Shown: positions 52,900 through 59,951 of the stretch, piece by piece | Layout of the letters: every line of letters begins with the position of its first letter | Position numbering within the stretch: position 1 is the stretch's first letter | Source: Kitasatospora cineracea | Lineage (GTDB): Bacteria > Actinomycetota > Actinomycetes > Streptomycetales > Streptomycetaceae | Assembly (NCBI RefSeq): GCF_003751605.1 | Contig: NZ_RJVJ01000001.1 | Span: 1,736,001-1,800,000, forward strand | Direction: 5' to 3' | DNA length: 64,000 nucleotides | Translations under genes and position numbers: made by a program | Notes under the pieces: model-generated | What the model was told of the DNA's origin: nothing | Database searches by the model: none | Seen by the model: only the letters and a program-made list of their open reading frames with translations

Positions 52900-54237
52900 T
52901 CAGCCTCTGCTGACCATGCCGCTGGCCGTGCTCGTGGCGGTGCTGCTGCCGGTGGTGGGGTGGACGGTGGGGCAGTAGCGGCGCCAGGCGTCGAGGAACT
53001 TGTTGCGCAGGTAGCCCTTGCGCTGGGTTCCGTCGGGCATGCGGACGTTGCCGGAGGAGATGCCGAACTCGCGGAGCATCGCGCCGAGGCCACGCGGGCT
53101 CAGCCCGCCCCGGCCGGACTCCGCCCACGGACCCTCGGGGTCGCCGTTGAGGGTGAACAGCAGCTGGTCGGTGGCGATGCTCTCCGGCTCCCCGGCGGCG
53201 TGGAAGATGCGGCGGATGTCGGCGAGGATCCGCGCGCCGCCGGGGTTGTCCTCCTCGGTCTGCGCCTCGGCGGCGACCATCCGCCTGCACGCCTGGCGGG
53301 CCAGGCGGGGCCAGTGGCCTCCGGCGAGGTCGGCGACGATCACCAGGGGCTCCCAGGTGTCGGCCGCGCGGTCCTCCACCGGCATGCGCGGTTCCCAGTT
53401 CAGGGCGCGGTCGGTGAGCGGCGCGCTCCAGCGGGCGAGCCGGTCGCGGACGGCGTGGAGGGAGGGGCTGTCGCGCTTGGTGCGGTACGGCGCGACGGAC
53501 TCGCCTTCGGCGCGGCGGCGCATGCGGACCACGATCGAGCGGTCCATGATCGTGTCGGGCAGGTCGCCGATTCCGGCGATGGCGGCCATGGCGAAGGTGT
53601 GGAACTTGCGCGGGGTGTGGTCGTTGCCGACCACCCGCAGCACGTAGCGGTCGCGCTGGTGCCCGGCGTTCAGCAGGCCGCGCATCTCCTCGTTCTTCTC
53701 CGCCATCTTCGGGCTGCCGAAGATCGTGTCCGCCTCGTCGACCAGCAGGGTCGGCGGCTCTTCGGTGATCGAGCGGAACACCGCCGCCGGGGTCGAGTTC
53801 ACCGTCAGCACCGGCTGGTGAACGGTCTCGGTCAATACGTCCAGCAGCCGCGACTTGCCGCACCGCTTCGCCGGGCCGACCACCGCCAGGCGCGGGGCGT
53901 GCTGCCACGAGCCCTGCAGGTGGGTCGCCGCCACCCACAGCGTCACGGCGTCCAGGGCCTGCTCGGACGGCAGGATCACGAAGTTGGCGATCAGGCCCTT
54001 CAGTTGCCCGAGGACCTCCGAGCCCTCGCCGGCCTCGGCGTCCGGCATCGCGTCGACCCAGTCCACGGCGGCGGCCGTGGGGGTCTCCGCCTCGGCGGAC
54101 TCCTGTCCACAGCCTGTGGACGGAGCGACGATAGGGGTTTCGTGGTGGGCCCCGGGCTTGCCGGGCCTGGCGACCGGCGGCCAGTCGGGCACGGAAGGGG
54201 CTGTGGGAGGGAGGTGGGAGGCAGTACCCTCGGTCAT
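52900..54237 (-). CDS. DUF3631 P-loop ATPase, replication-like
   Basis: 445 aa. Walker A VVGPAKRCGKSRLLDVL (near residue 125), Walker B TLLVDEADTIF, sensor-like VVGNDHTPRKFHTFAMAA, arginine finger region IMDRSIVVRMRRRA, then the DUF3631 C-terminal winged-helix part (LSPRGLGAMLREFGISSGNV, KGYLRNKFLDAWRRY). These proteins are phage- and plasmid-type ATPases or helicases that may open the origin. The last 30 residues are Ser/Thr-rich. The position next to the iteron-like region supports a replication role. Confidence 0.82.
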   Translation of the reverse strand: MTEGTASHLPPTAPSVPDWPPVARPGKPGAHHETPIVAPSTGCGQESAEAETPTAAAVDWVDAMPDAEAGEGSEVLGQLKGLIANFVILPSEQALDAVTLWVAATHLQGSWQHAPRLAVVGPAKRCGKSRLLDVLTETVHQPVLTVNSTPAAVFRSITEEPPTLLVDEADTIFGSPKMAEKNEEMRGLLNAGHQRDRYVLRVVGNDHTPRKFHTFAMAAIAGIGDLPDTIMDRSIVVRMRRRAEGESVAPYRTKRDSPSLHAVRDRLARWSAPLTDRALNWEPRMPVEDRAADTWEPLVIVADLAGGHWPRLARQACRRMVAAEAQTEEDNPGGARILADIRRIFHAAGEPESIATDQLLFTLNGDPEGPWAESGRGGLSPRGLGAMLREFGISSGNVRMPDGTQRKGYLRNKFLDAWRRYCPTVHPTTGSSTATSTASGMVSRG

Positions 54238-54395
54238 GGCGATTCCTCACTCGGCGGCTTCGGGGGGCAACCCGATCCGCCGTAGGTCGACTGTCCTGGG
54301 ATGGGCGGTGGCGAGGTTTCCGATCAGCCCCCGGTGTTCGTAGCGCCGGGGGCTTCGCGTTTTCTGTAGAGGCGCTCGGGCCGACTCGACCCGTT

Positions 54396-54632
54396 CAACC
54401 TCCCTTCGGTTGGGTTCTTCATGCTGACATCGACAGCATAGGCATGGCGGGGTGCCCCTGGTCAAGCTATTCAGGCATATTTTTCTCAACCTCTTGGGGC
54501 ATGCATGCTGGCTGGCCTCGAATGTGAAGGTTTCGTGCAGACTGCCTTCAATCCCTTGGAGGTTGGATGGATGATGCTGCTACCTTCTGAAGGTCCGCTC
54601 GCGCCGCCGATCTCAAGCGAAGGGAGGTTGGT
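54396..54632. promoter_or_regulatory. Four operator-like repeats ahead of the XRE gene
   Basis: CAACCTCCCTTCG at 54396-54408 and its exact complement CGAAGGGAGGTTG at 54618-54630. Two weaker copies lie between: CAACCTCTTGG at 54487 and CCTTGGAGGTTG at 54554. The last copy contains the ribosome binding site of the XRE gene. ATGCTG/CAGCAT at 54421-54439 is a further small palindrome. Probably the divergent promoter control of the element; no gene in 54238-54632. Confidence 0.6.
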
Positions 54633-55154
54633 ATGGTCAACCTCATGGTGCATCGCTTCACGCCCCTGGAGGGCGAGGCCCTGGTGGCCCACAACCTGAA
54701 GGTTCTGCGCAAGGCCGCCCGCCTCTCCCAGGAGGACGTGGCCGAGCGCATGACCCGGCTCGGCTTCAAGTTCCACCAGACCCAGATCGCCAAGATCGAG
54801 AACGGCACCCGCCCGCTCCGCTTCGACGAGGTGATCGGCCTGGCCAAGGCGCTCAGCGTCCCGGTGGGCAACTTCATGACCGAGGCCGTCGCCGGGCCCG
54901 ACGAGCCGGACTACGAACTCCAGGAGGCCGGCTTCCGCGTCCAGGCCGCCGAGCAGGAGTGGAGAACCGCCCGCGACCTGGAGCAGGCAGCCAAGGCCCG
55001 GCTGGAAGAGGCCGAGCGCGAGTACGACGAGATCGCCGAGCGCCTCGCGGCCCAAGGCGTCGACGTCGGCTCCGCCAGAGCCGAGACCGAGTGGTACCCG
55101 GCTCCCAACTCGCCCTGGGATCCGCTCCGCAAGCCTCCCGGTGCCGACCAGTAG
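54633..55154 (+). CDS. XRE-family regulator with coiled-coil tail
   Basis: 173 aa. HTH at about residues 19-75 (LVAHNLKVLRKAARLSQEDV, FHQTQIAKIENGTRPLRFDE), then a helix rich in Glu, Arg and Ala (EAGFRVQAAEQEWRTARDLE, AKARLEEAEREYDEIAERLA) likely to form a coiled coil for dimerisation. It stands between the leftward mobilization/replication genes and the rightward xis-int pair, the usual place of the element's main repressor. Its SD overlaps one of four operator-like repeats, suggesting autorepression. Confidence 0.87.
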   Translation: MVNLMVHRFTPLEGEALVAHNLKVLRKAARLSQEDVAERMTRLGFKFHQTQIAKIENGTRPLRFDEVIGLAKALSVPVGNFMTEAVAGPDEPDYELQEAGFRVQAAEQEWRTARDLEQAAKARLEEAEREYDEIAERLAAQGVDVGSARAETEWYPAPNSPWDPLRKPPGADQ

Positions 55155-55216
55155 CCCTCGCAGCCAGCACCCCGTCGTGACGCGCCGGCCTCGCGGGCCC
55201 ATCGTCGCCCGGAGGC

Positions 55217-55277
55217 GGCCGGAAACCTAAAAGGCAAGGCGAGTCCGCCTGGCCAAGATCGTTTTAGGTTCCCGGCC
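55217..55277. repeat. Inverted repeat, 15 of 16 bp, upstream of xis
   Basis: GGCCGGAAACCTAAAA (55217-55232) pairs with TTTTAGGTTCCCGGCC (55262-55277) around a 29-nt centre. The A/T-rich arms stand out in this G/C-rich region. It could be the XRE-gene terminator or a protein-binding site controlling xis-int. Confidence 0.6.
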
Positions 55278-55444
55278 GGGACCGCCGTAGTGTGCCGGTC
55301 CCGCCCACCGACCCCGTCCCTCCTCACCGCCCGTCCTCCGGCGCTACGAACGCCGAAGGACGCCGCGAAGCCCAACCCCGACCACCGCCCATCCCACCAG
55401 TCGCCACGACGGCGCGTTGCCCCGCGCCGTTGGGAGGAACCTCC

Positions 55445-55750
55445 ATGCCCGAAACGCCCCTGTCCCTGGCGCGCCTCGCCGGCGCGCTCGACCTCACCGA
55501 GCAGCAGCTCGTCGGCCTCGTCCTGTCCTGCGCCACGGAAGCGCCCGACCCCACCCTCGTCGCGCTCACGGTCGAAGAAGCCGCTCGCCGACTCGGCGTC
55601 GGCCGGACGACGATGTACGCCCTCGTCGCCTCCGGCGAGGTCCCGTCCGTCACCATCGGCCGTCTCCGCCGCGTGCCCGCCGAGGCGCTCAAGGAGTACA
55701 TGGCCGCCCGCACCCGGGCCGCCACTTCGCCCGTCACCCTCGCGGCCTGA
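55445..55750 (+). CDS. xis: Excisionase (MerR-like HTH, Xis)
   Basis: 101 aa. The C-terminal half VALTVEEAARRLGVGRTTMY, then ALVASGEVPSVTIGRLRRVP is the excisionase/MerR winged HTH. The N-terminal 40 residues (LARLAGALDLTEQQLVGLVL) are helical and less typical. GGGAGGA lies 7 nt before ATG 55445. It ends 11 bp before the integrase start, so the two are co-expressed; Xis would bend attachment-site DNA and favour excision. Confidence 0.87.
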   Translation: MPETPLSLARLAGALDLTEQQLVGLVLSCATEAPDPTLVALTVEEAARRLGVGRTTMYALVASGEVPSVTIGRLRRVPAEALKEYMAARTRAATSPVTLAA

Positions 55751-55761
55751 GAGGGGAACCG

Positions 55762-56988
55762 ATGGCGAACACCCGCAAGCCCAACGGCGACTCCTCGATC
55801 TACGAGGGCAACGACGGCCGCTGGCACGGCCGCGTCACCGTCGGCGTCAAGGACGACGGCACGCCCGACCGTCGCCACGTCAGCGCCAAGACCCGCGCCG
55901 AGGTCACCACCAAGGTCCGGAAGCTGGAGAAGCTCCGCGACGACGGCACCGTGCCCAAGGCCGGCCAGAAGTGGACCGTCGGCAAGTGGCTGGCCCACTG
56001 GATCAAGGAGATCGTCCCCGGCACCGTCAGCGAGAACACCTACGACGGCTACGAGGTCGCCGTCCGCGTCCACCTCGTGCCCGGCGTTGGCGCCCACCGC
56101 CTGGAGAAGCTCGAACCCGAGCACCTGGAGCGCTTCTACAAGCGGATGCAGGCCAACGGCAGCGCCGCCGGTACCGCCCACCAGGCCCACCGCACCGTCC
56201 GCGTCGCGCTCGCCGAAGCCGTCCGGCGCGGCCACCTGACCCGCAACGTCGCCACCGTCGCCAAGGCCCCGAAGCTCGAAGAGGAGGAGATCGAGCCCTA
56301 TGAGGTCGAAGAGGTTCAGGCGATCCTGGACACGGCCCGCCAGCGGCGGAACTCCGCCCGCTGGATCTTCGCGCTCGCCCTCGGCCTGCGTCAGGGCGAG
56401 GTGCTCGGGCTCCAGTGGAAGGACGTCGACTTCGCCCGAGGCGTCGCCTGGGTCAAGCGCGGCCGACTGCGGCCCAAGTACCGGCACGGCTGCGGCGACC
56501 GCTGCGGGCGCAAGCCCGGCTTCTGCCCGCAGAAGGTGGCCGTCCGCCGCGAGACCAAGGACACCAAGTCCCGCGCCGGCCGCCGCCCGGTCCCGCTGCC
56601 CGAACCGCTCGCCGTCGTCCTCCGCCACCACCAGGAGGAGCAGGACCGCGAGCGCGCCCTCGCCCGCGACCTCTGGGTGGAGAAGGGCTACGTCTTCACC
56701 GACGAGACCGGCCATCCCCTCAACCCCAGCACCGACTACCACCACTGGAAGCGCCTGCTGCGCGAGGCCGGCATCCGCGACGGCCGCCTCCACGACGCCC
56801 GCCACACCGCCTCGACCGTCCTCCTCCTGCTCGGCGTCCCCGAGCGGATCGTCATGGCGATCATGGGCTGGTCCTCGGCCTCGATGGCCAAGCGCTACCA
56901 GCACGTCACCGACCCGATGCTGCACGACGTCGGCCAGAAGATCGGCGCGGCTCTGTGGGGGACATCGGATCTGGCCGGAGGAGCCTAA
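55762..56988 (+). CDS. int: Tyrosine-type site-specific integrase
   Basis: 408 aa. N-terminal AP2/SAM-like arm-binding region (SSIYEGNDGRWHGRVTVGVK), core-binding helices (WTVGKWLAHWIKEIV ... LEPEHLERFYKRM), then the catalytic domain: Arg in LALGLRQGEVLGL, HDARHT (H-x-x-R), and Tyr in SMAKRYQHVTDPM. A Cys-containing insert (YRHGCGDRCGRKPGFCPQKV) could bind zinc and is common in actinomycete integrases. It is the only complete integrase in the window; whether it acts at tRNA-Ser or another site cannot be settled here. A 31-bp hairpin follows. Confidence 0.95.
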   Translation: MANTRKPNGDSSIYEGNDGRWHGRVTVGVKDDGTPDRRHVSAKTRAEVTTKVRKLEKLRDDGTVPKAGQKWTVGKWLAHWIKEIVPGTVSENTYDGYEVAVRVHLVPGVGAHRLEKLEPEHLERFYKRMQANGSAAGTAHQAHRTVRVALAEAVRRGHLTRNVATVAKAPKLEEEEIEPYEVEEVQAILDTARQRRNSARWIFALALGLRQGEVLGLQWKDVDFARGVAWVKRGRLRPKYRHGCGDRCGRKPGFCPQKVAVRRETKDTKSRAGRRPVPLPEPLAVVLRHHQEEQDRERALARDLWVEKGYVFTDETGHPLNPSTDYHHWKRLLREAGIRDGRLHDARHTASTVLLLLGVPERIVMAIMGWSSASMAKRYQHVTDPMLHDVGQKIGAALWGTSDLAGGA

Positions 56989-57023
56989 CGAAGACGCGGC
57001 CTGAGCAAGCGTCGGCTCAGATC

Positions 57024-57088
57024 GTCTGTTCACTCGCGCCGAGGGCCCGACCGCGATGCGGTCGGGCCCTCGGCGCGAGTGAACAGAC
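57024..57088 (+). terminator. Perfect 31-bp hairpin after int
   Basis: The 31-nt arm 57024-57054 is exactly complementary to 57058-57088 with a 3-nt loop. It begins 36 bp after the int stop. Its centre (GGGCCCGACCGC) echoes the hairpins next to the att copies, and the length is unusual for a simple terminator. 57089-57320 contains no recognisable gene. Confidence 0.75.
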
Positions 57089-57320
57089 CCCCTAGTCAGG
57101 CGAGAACGTAAGACATGGCCTTCCTGCCCGGCACCCACAACAAAATCTGCGGCATCTTCCTCACCTACTAGGCCAAGGCATTTTTGCAGGCCAATGGCAC
57201 CGAGCCGGGCCTTCGCCGTCACCACCGAATCCCTTGTCCCCGCCACACGCATTGGTGTCGAACGCTGCGTCACCCCCGCCCGTGAACTCGCTCCCGCCTT
57301 TCAGGCCCTACCAACGGGCC

Positions 57321-57351
57321 GGAGGCGTTCCCGACCTACTGGAACGCCTCC
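57321..57351 (-). terminator. Terminator of the ubiquitin-like operon
   Basis: GGAGGCGTTCC, a 9-nt loop, then GGAACGCCTCC, 11 bp past the stop of the JAB-E1 gene. Confidence 0.75.
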
Positions 57352-57361
57352 GAGGTACTGC

Positions 57362-58717
57362 TCAGAACGGTGTGCTTCCCTTCCGTCCGAGCCCGAGCCG
57401 TCCGGTCGATGTGCACCAGCGGCAGGTCGGATCCTGCCGAGGTTCCTGGAGATCGCGTTGGCGTGTTCGAGGCCGGTGGATCACCGAGGCGTGGTCGTTC
57501 TCCTCATCGTGCAGGCCGACCACCGCGAACACGAAGTGGTTGACCGCCTCGCCGGCCGCGAGTGTGTTCAGGGTGATCACGCTCGGTGCGGGGACTCCGG
57601 GAACGTACTGCGCCGCATCGCGTTCCCCCGCAGGGTGCATGTCGACGGCCAAGCGGGTCGGGTCGATGAGCCGGCTGCACCACAGGCATCCCGAGCCGGG
57701 CAACACGAGACGGGTGGCAGTGTGGATCTGTCCCACATCTCCCTGAGGAGTCAGCGGGACCTTGACCCCGACCTGGGTGGCCGGGACGAGGTACTGCTGG
57801 ACGGTGCCGTTCACCCAGTGGCGGGCAGCGTCACCGTCGGCGGCCAAGAAGATCCAGTCGCAGCGAACGAGTTCCTCCAGCGACTCCGGACGTTCCACAC
57901 GCCGGGCGATCTCGATCAGCCGGACATCCGGGTTGGCGCGTCGCGCGTTGCGCGCGGCGACCTCCGTCTTGAGCCGCCCGATGTCCTCGCGCCCGGAGGC
58001 GACGAGCCTGGGCAGATTCGTCTCCTCGACCGTCTCGTCGTCGATCAGGACGAGCTCGCCCACGCCCAGCCGGGCGAGCTCCTCGACGAGGATGCTGCCG
58101 ACACCCCCGAGCCCCACGACGGCAACGCGCAACCGACGGAGCGTCTCCTGGCCCAGGTCGCCGAGGAGGCGCGCCTGGCGGTCGTGCAGGGAATCCGGGC
58201 GCCCTTCCTCGGCCGGCTGGGAGCGCAGCCGCAGCAGGTTCCCGGTCGGGATGATCGTTTCTGCCAGTTCTTCCCGGCGGCCGTCGGGCAGCCAGAGATC
58301 TCCGGCTGCGGCGTGGTCGGTGATTACGAGCGCTCCGACCACCTGGCCGCTGATCTGGCTGAGGCTGGGGTAGCCGCGCTCGTGGCTGGCCAGGTCGATC
58401 TCGGAGAAGCCCACGTGGTCGAGTCCGAGGTGGGCGTGGGCGGCGATGTAGGCCAGTCCCTCGTCGCGGGCCCTGATCACCGCGTCGCGGACGAAGGTCG
58501 GGGCAAGAGCCCGGTGGCCGAACTCGCCGGGGATGTAGTCCCTGCCCTCGTCGGCGAGGATCAGCTCGCGGGCGAGTAGCCGAGGTCCTCGCGGCCCGTC
58601 GGCGAGGCCGGCGAGAAGGACGGCGCCGCGGGCGGCGGACCCCAGGACGTGATCCGACAGACGGTCCCAGATCTTGGGCGGGATGGTGAGGCTCCAGCCC
58701 GTGGCGGGCGGGTTCAC
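57362..58717 (-). CDS. JAB-E1 fusion: deconjugating-type metalloprotease plus ThiF/E1 adenylyltransferase
   Basis: 451 aa. Residues 15-150 form a JAB/JAMM domain: H94-x-H96 ... S105-x-x-D108 (in AAHAHLGLDHVGFSEIDLAS) with Glu51 as the likely general acid. Residues 195-435 form the E1/ThiF domain: GLGGVGS (202-208), acidic strand LVLIDDETVEETNLPR, and zinc pairs CLWC (344-347) and CRWC (432-435). No Cys lies between the zinc pairs where ThiF-type enzymes carry the thioester Cys; C286 sits in a core strand. The E1 part would adenylate the Ubl and the JAB part could trim or remove it. GTG 58717 overlaps the E2 stop (GTGA). Confidence 0.9.
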   Translation of the reverse strand: MNPPATGWSLTIPPKIWDRLSDHVLGSAARGAVLLAGLADGPRGPRLLARELILADEGRDYIPGEFGHRALAPTFVRDAVIRARDEGLAYIAAHAHLGLDHVGFSEIDLASHERGYPSLSQISGQVVGALVITDHAAAGDLWLPDGRREELAETIIPTGNLLRLRSQPAEEGRPDSLHDRQARLLGDLGQETLRRLRVAVVGLGGVGSILVEELARLGVGELVLIDDETVEETNLPRLVASGREDIGRLKTEVAARNARRANPDVRLIEIARRVERPESLEELVRCDWIFLAADGDAARHWVNGTVQQYLVPATQVGVKVPLTPQGDVGQIHTATRLVLPGSGCLWCSRLIDPTRLAVDMHPAGERDAAQYVPGVPAPSVITLNTLAAGEAVNHFVFAVVGLHDEENDHASVIHRPRTRQRDLQEPRQDPTCRWCTSTGRLGLGRKGSTPF

Positions 58718-59100
58718 TGGTCGGCGAGCCACTTGCGAATCCTTTCGGCCTTGAGCGCGGCGCTGTCGATGTTCGGGTCGCGGCGGTTCGAGCGTCTGGA
58801 GATCTGCAAGGCAGGCTTGTCCTGCCACGTGACGGACTGGATGGCCTGGCCGTGGGCTCCACCGTCTGTGCGGGTGAGCGGACCGACGTAGTGCGGGTAG
58901 ATGTCGGCGTCCGGGTACGCTGCGCTGATTTGGAAGCCCAGCCAGGTCATCGACGGCACGTAAGCCGCTCCGATCTCGACCTGCTCCACGACGACGTAGA
59001 CCCCGCCGGAGCCGTCCGGGACCACTTCGACCGGATGACCGGCGAACTGGGCTCGGACGGCTTCGACGGCTTCGGCGATTGCCGGTGTCGGAGAGGTCAC
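58714..59100 (-). CDS. E2-like (prokaryotic E2 family) protein lacking cysteine
   Basis: 128 aa. GGVYVVVEQVEIGAAYVPSM and TWLGFQISAAYPDADIYPHY form the UBC-like sheet, then YVGPLTR, SVTWQDKPALQISRRSNRRD and a C-terminal helix (KAERIRKWLADQ). The Y-P-D-x-D-I-Y-P-x-Y and S-R-R-S-x-R motifs fit the E2-like proteins that accompany bacterial multiubiquitin/E1/JAB genes. The sequence has no Cys at all, so a classical thioester is impossible; Ser or Thr would have to serve if conjugation occurs. GTG 59100 overlaps the Ubl stop, and the gene overlaps the E1 start. Confidence 0.8.
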   Translation of the reverse strand: MTSPTPAIAEAVEAVRAQFAGHPVEVVPDGSGGVYVVVEQVEIGAAYVPSMTWLGFQISAAYPDADIYPHYVGPLTRTDGGAHGQAIQSVTWQDKPALQISRRSNRRDPNIDSAALKAERIRKWLADQ

Positions 59101-59375
59101 GAGTTGTCGTCCGGCGGTACGGCGAGGAACTCCTGGTGGGTGTGGACGCGGATCAGCTCATCGTCGTCCACGACCTCGTACCGGCCATGGCTGCGCTTGA
59201 CCGAGAGCTGGAAGCCCACGTCGATCGGCAGGCCCTGCGAGATCGCGGCCTGCTTGATCTCCAGGCCGGTCACCTCGCGGTCCGGCAGTGTCACGTCCTG
59301 GTTGTTGACCTTGACGGTGACGCTGACGTGCTGGTGGGCGTCCGTCTTGGCGGTCGTGTCGATGGGGGTCTCCAT
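59097..59375 (-). CDS. Ubiquitin-like modifier (multiubiquitin-type beta-grasp domain)
   Basis: 92 aa from ATG 59375 (AGAGG 7 nt upstream). A polar tail of about 15 residues precedes one beta-grasp domain: VSVTVKVNNQDVTLPDREVT (hairpin), GLEIKQAAISQGLPIDVGFQ (helix and strand), then LSVKRSHGRYEVVDDDELIR and VHTHQEFLAVPPDDNS. The V-x-V-N-x-x ... V-x-G-x-E-I-K-x-A-A pattern fits the Multi_ubiq family seen with bacterial E1/E2/JAB genes. Only one domain is present and the C-terminus is PPDDNS, without Gly-Gly, so maturation or an unusual terminus is needed. First gene of the operon. Confidence 0.82.
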   Translation of the reverse strand: METPIDTTAKTDAHQHVSVTVKVNNQDVTLPDREVTGLEIKQAAISQGLPIDVGFQLSVKRSHGRYEVVDDDELIRVHTHQEFLAVPPDDNS

Positions 59376-59456
59376 CGGGTACCTCTTTCTGATCTTGATG
59401 GCGTTGTTCCTCGGACTGCGCAGGCACTCGGCATGAATGTGTCGAGATGCCTCCAC

Positions 59457-59519
59457 TGTTTGAGATGTCGAACATCTCTTGAGGATCAAGGTAAGCCGTG
59501 GTGTTCGAGATGTCAAACA
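59457..59519. promoter_or_regulatory. Two 18-bp palindromic operators between the Ubl operon and the XRE/protease pair
   Basis: TGTTTGAGATGTCGAACA (59457-59474) and TGTTCGAGATGTCAAACA (59502-59519) share TGTTYGA-GATG-TCRAACA, centred 45 bp apart in the 189-bp divergent region. A weaker half-site (TGTCGAGATG) lies near 59440. Their symmetry and placement suit binding by the XRE protein encoded at 59565, controlling both directions. Confidence 0.78.
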
Positions 59520-59564
59520 CTGGTAGAAAGAAGGAAGGGAAACCAGAGACCGAGGAGGAGGGCG

Positions 59565-59948
59565 ATGGCCCGGACGAAGGTGAACGTGGCCGCCCTCTAT
59601 GCGGCGCTGGACGCTGCGAGGGCGTCGAGGGACCTTTCGTGGAGGCAGCTGGCCGTTCAGGTGGGCGTCAGCCCGTCGACCATGACGCGCTTGGCCAACG
59701 GCAACCGTCCGGACGTGGACGCATTCGCCGCGCTGGTCAGCTGGCTCGGCGAGCCGGCCGAGAGCTTCATGGTTGACGAGGGTGTCCGATCGGGTGAAGT
59801 CCCCGAAGAGCCTGAGCTTCTTGTGCAGCTTGCCCCGCTACTGCGAGCCCGCTCCGACCTGGGCGAGGCAGACGTGAAGCACTTGGAAGAGCTGATCGGG
59901 GCAGCCGTGCGTCGGTTTGCCGCCGATCGAGAGTCCGGTTCGAGGTGA
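59565..59948 (+). CDS. XRE-family repressor (CapH-like context)
   Basis: 127 aa. The HTH occupies residues 10-65: AALYAALDAARASRDLSWRQ, LAVQVGVSPSTMTRLANGNR, FAALVSWLG. The C-terminal half is acidic and helical (EEPELLVQLAPLLRARSDLG, VKHLEELIGAAVRRFAAD), a possible dimerisation or protease-recognition part. GGAGG overlaps the start region of ATG 59565. Three bp separate it from the ImmA/IrrE gene. With a metalloprotease partner and divergent cargo it resembles the repressor/protease switches known from some CBASS operons; inference. Confidence 0.87.
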   Translation: MARTKVNVAALYAALDAARASRDLSWRQLAVQVGVSPSTMTRLANGNRPDVDAFAALVSWLGEPAESFMVDEGVRSGEVPEEPELLVQLAPLLRARSDLGEADVKHLEELIGAAVRRFAADRESGSR

Positions 59949-59951
59949 GGC

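Larger units (their letters stand above)
47990..57088. mobile_element. Mobilizable/conjugative integrative element (AICE/IME-like), probable extent
   Basis: Gene order is ParB-like, relaxase, MobC, DUF2637 membrane protein, iteron-like region, DUF3631 ATPase, XRE regulator, excisionase and tyrosine integrase. Mobilization genes run minus and integration genes plus, around the central regulatory region at 54.3-54.6 kb. An integrase plus relaxase plus replication-like ATPase is typical of actinomycete integrative elements. No FtsK/TraB translocase is visible in this interval, so mobilization by a helper or loss of a transfer gene is possible. Boundaries are estimates from the hairpin/repeat at 47990 and the hairpin after the integrase. 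Confidence 0.6.

Noticed and set aside
57089..57320. tRNA fragment or attachment core right after the integrase gene
   Set aside because: No tRNA-like stem-loop or match to the tRNA-Ser core or to the 47.99 kb border was found.
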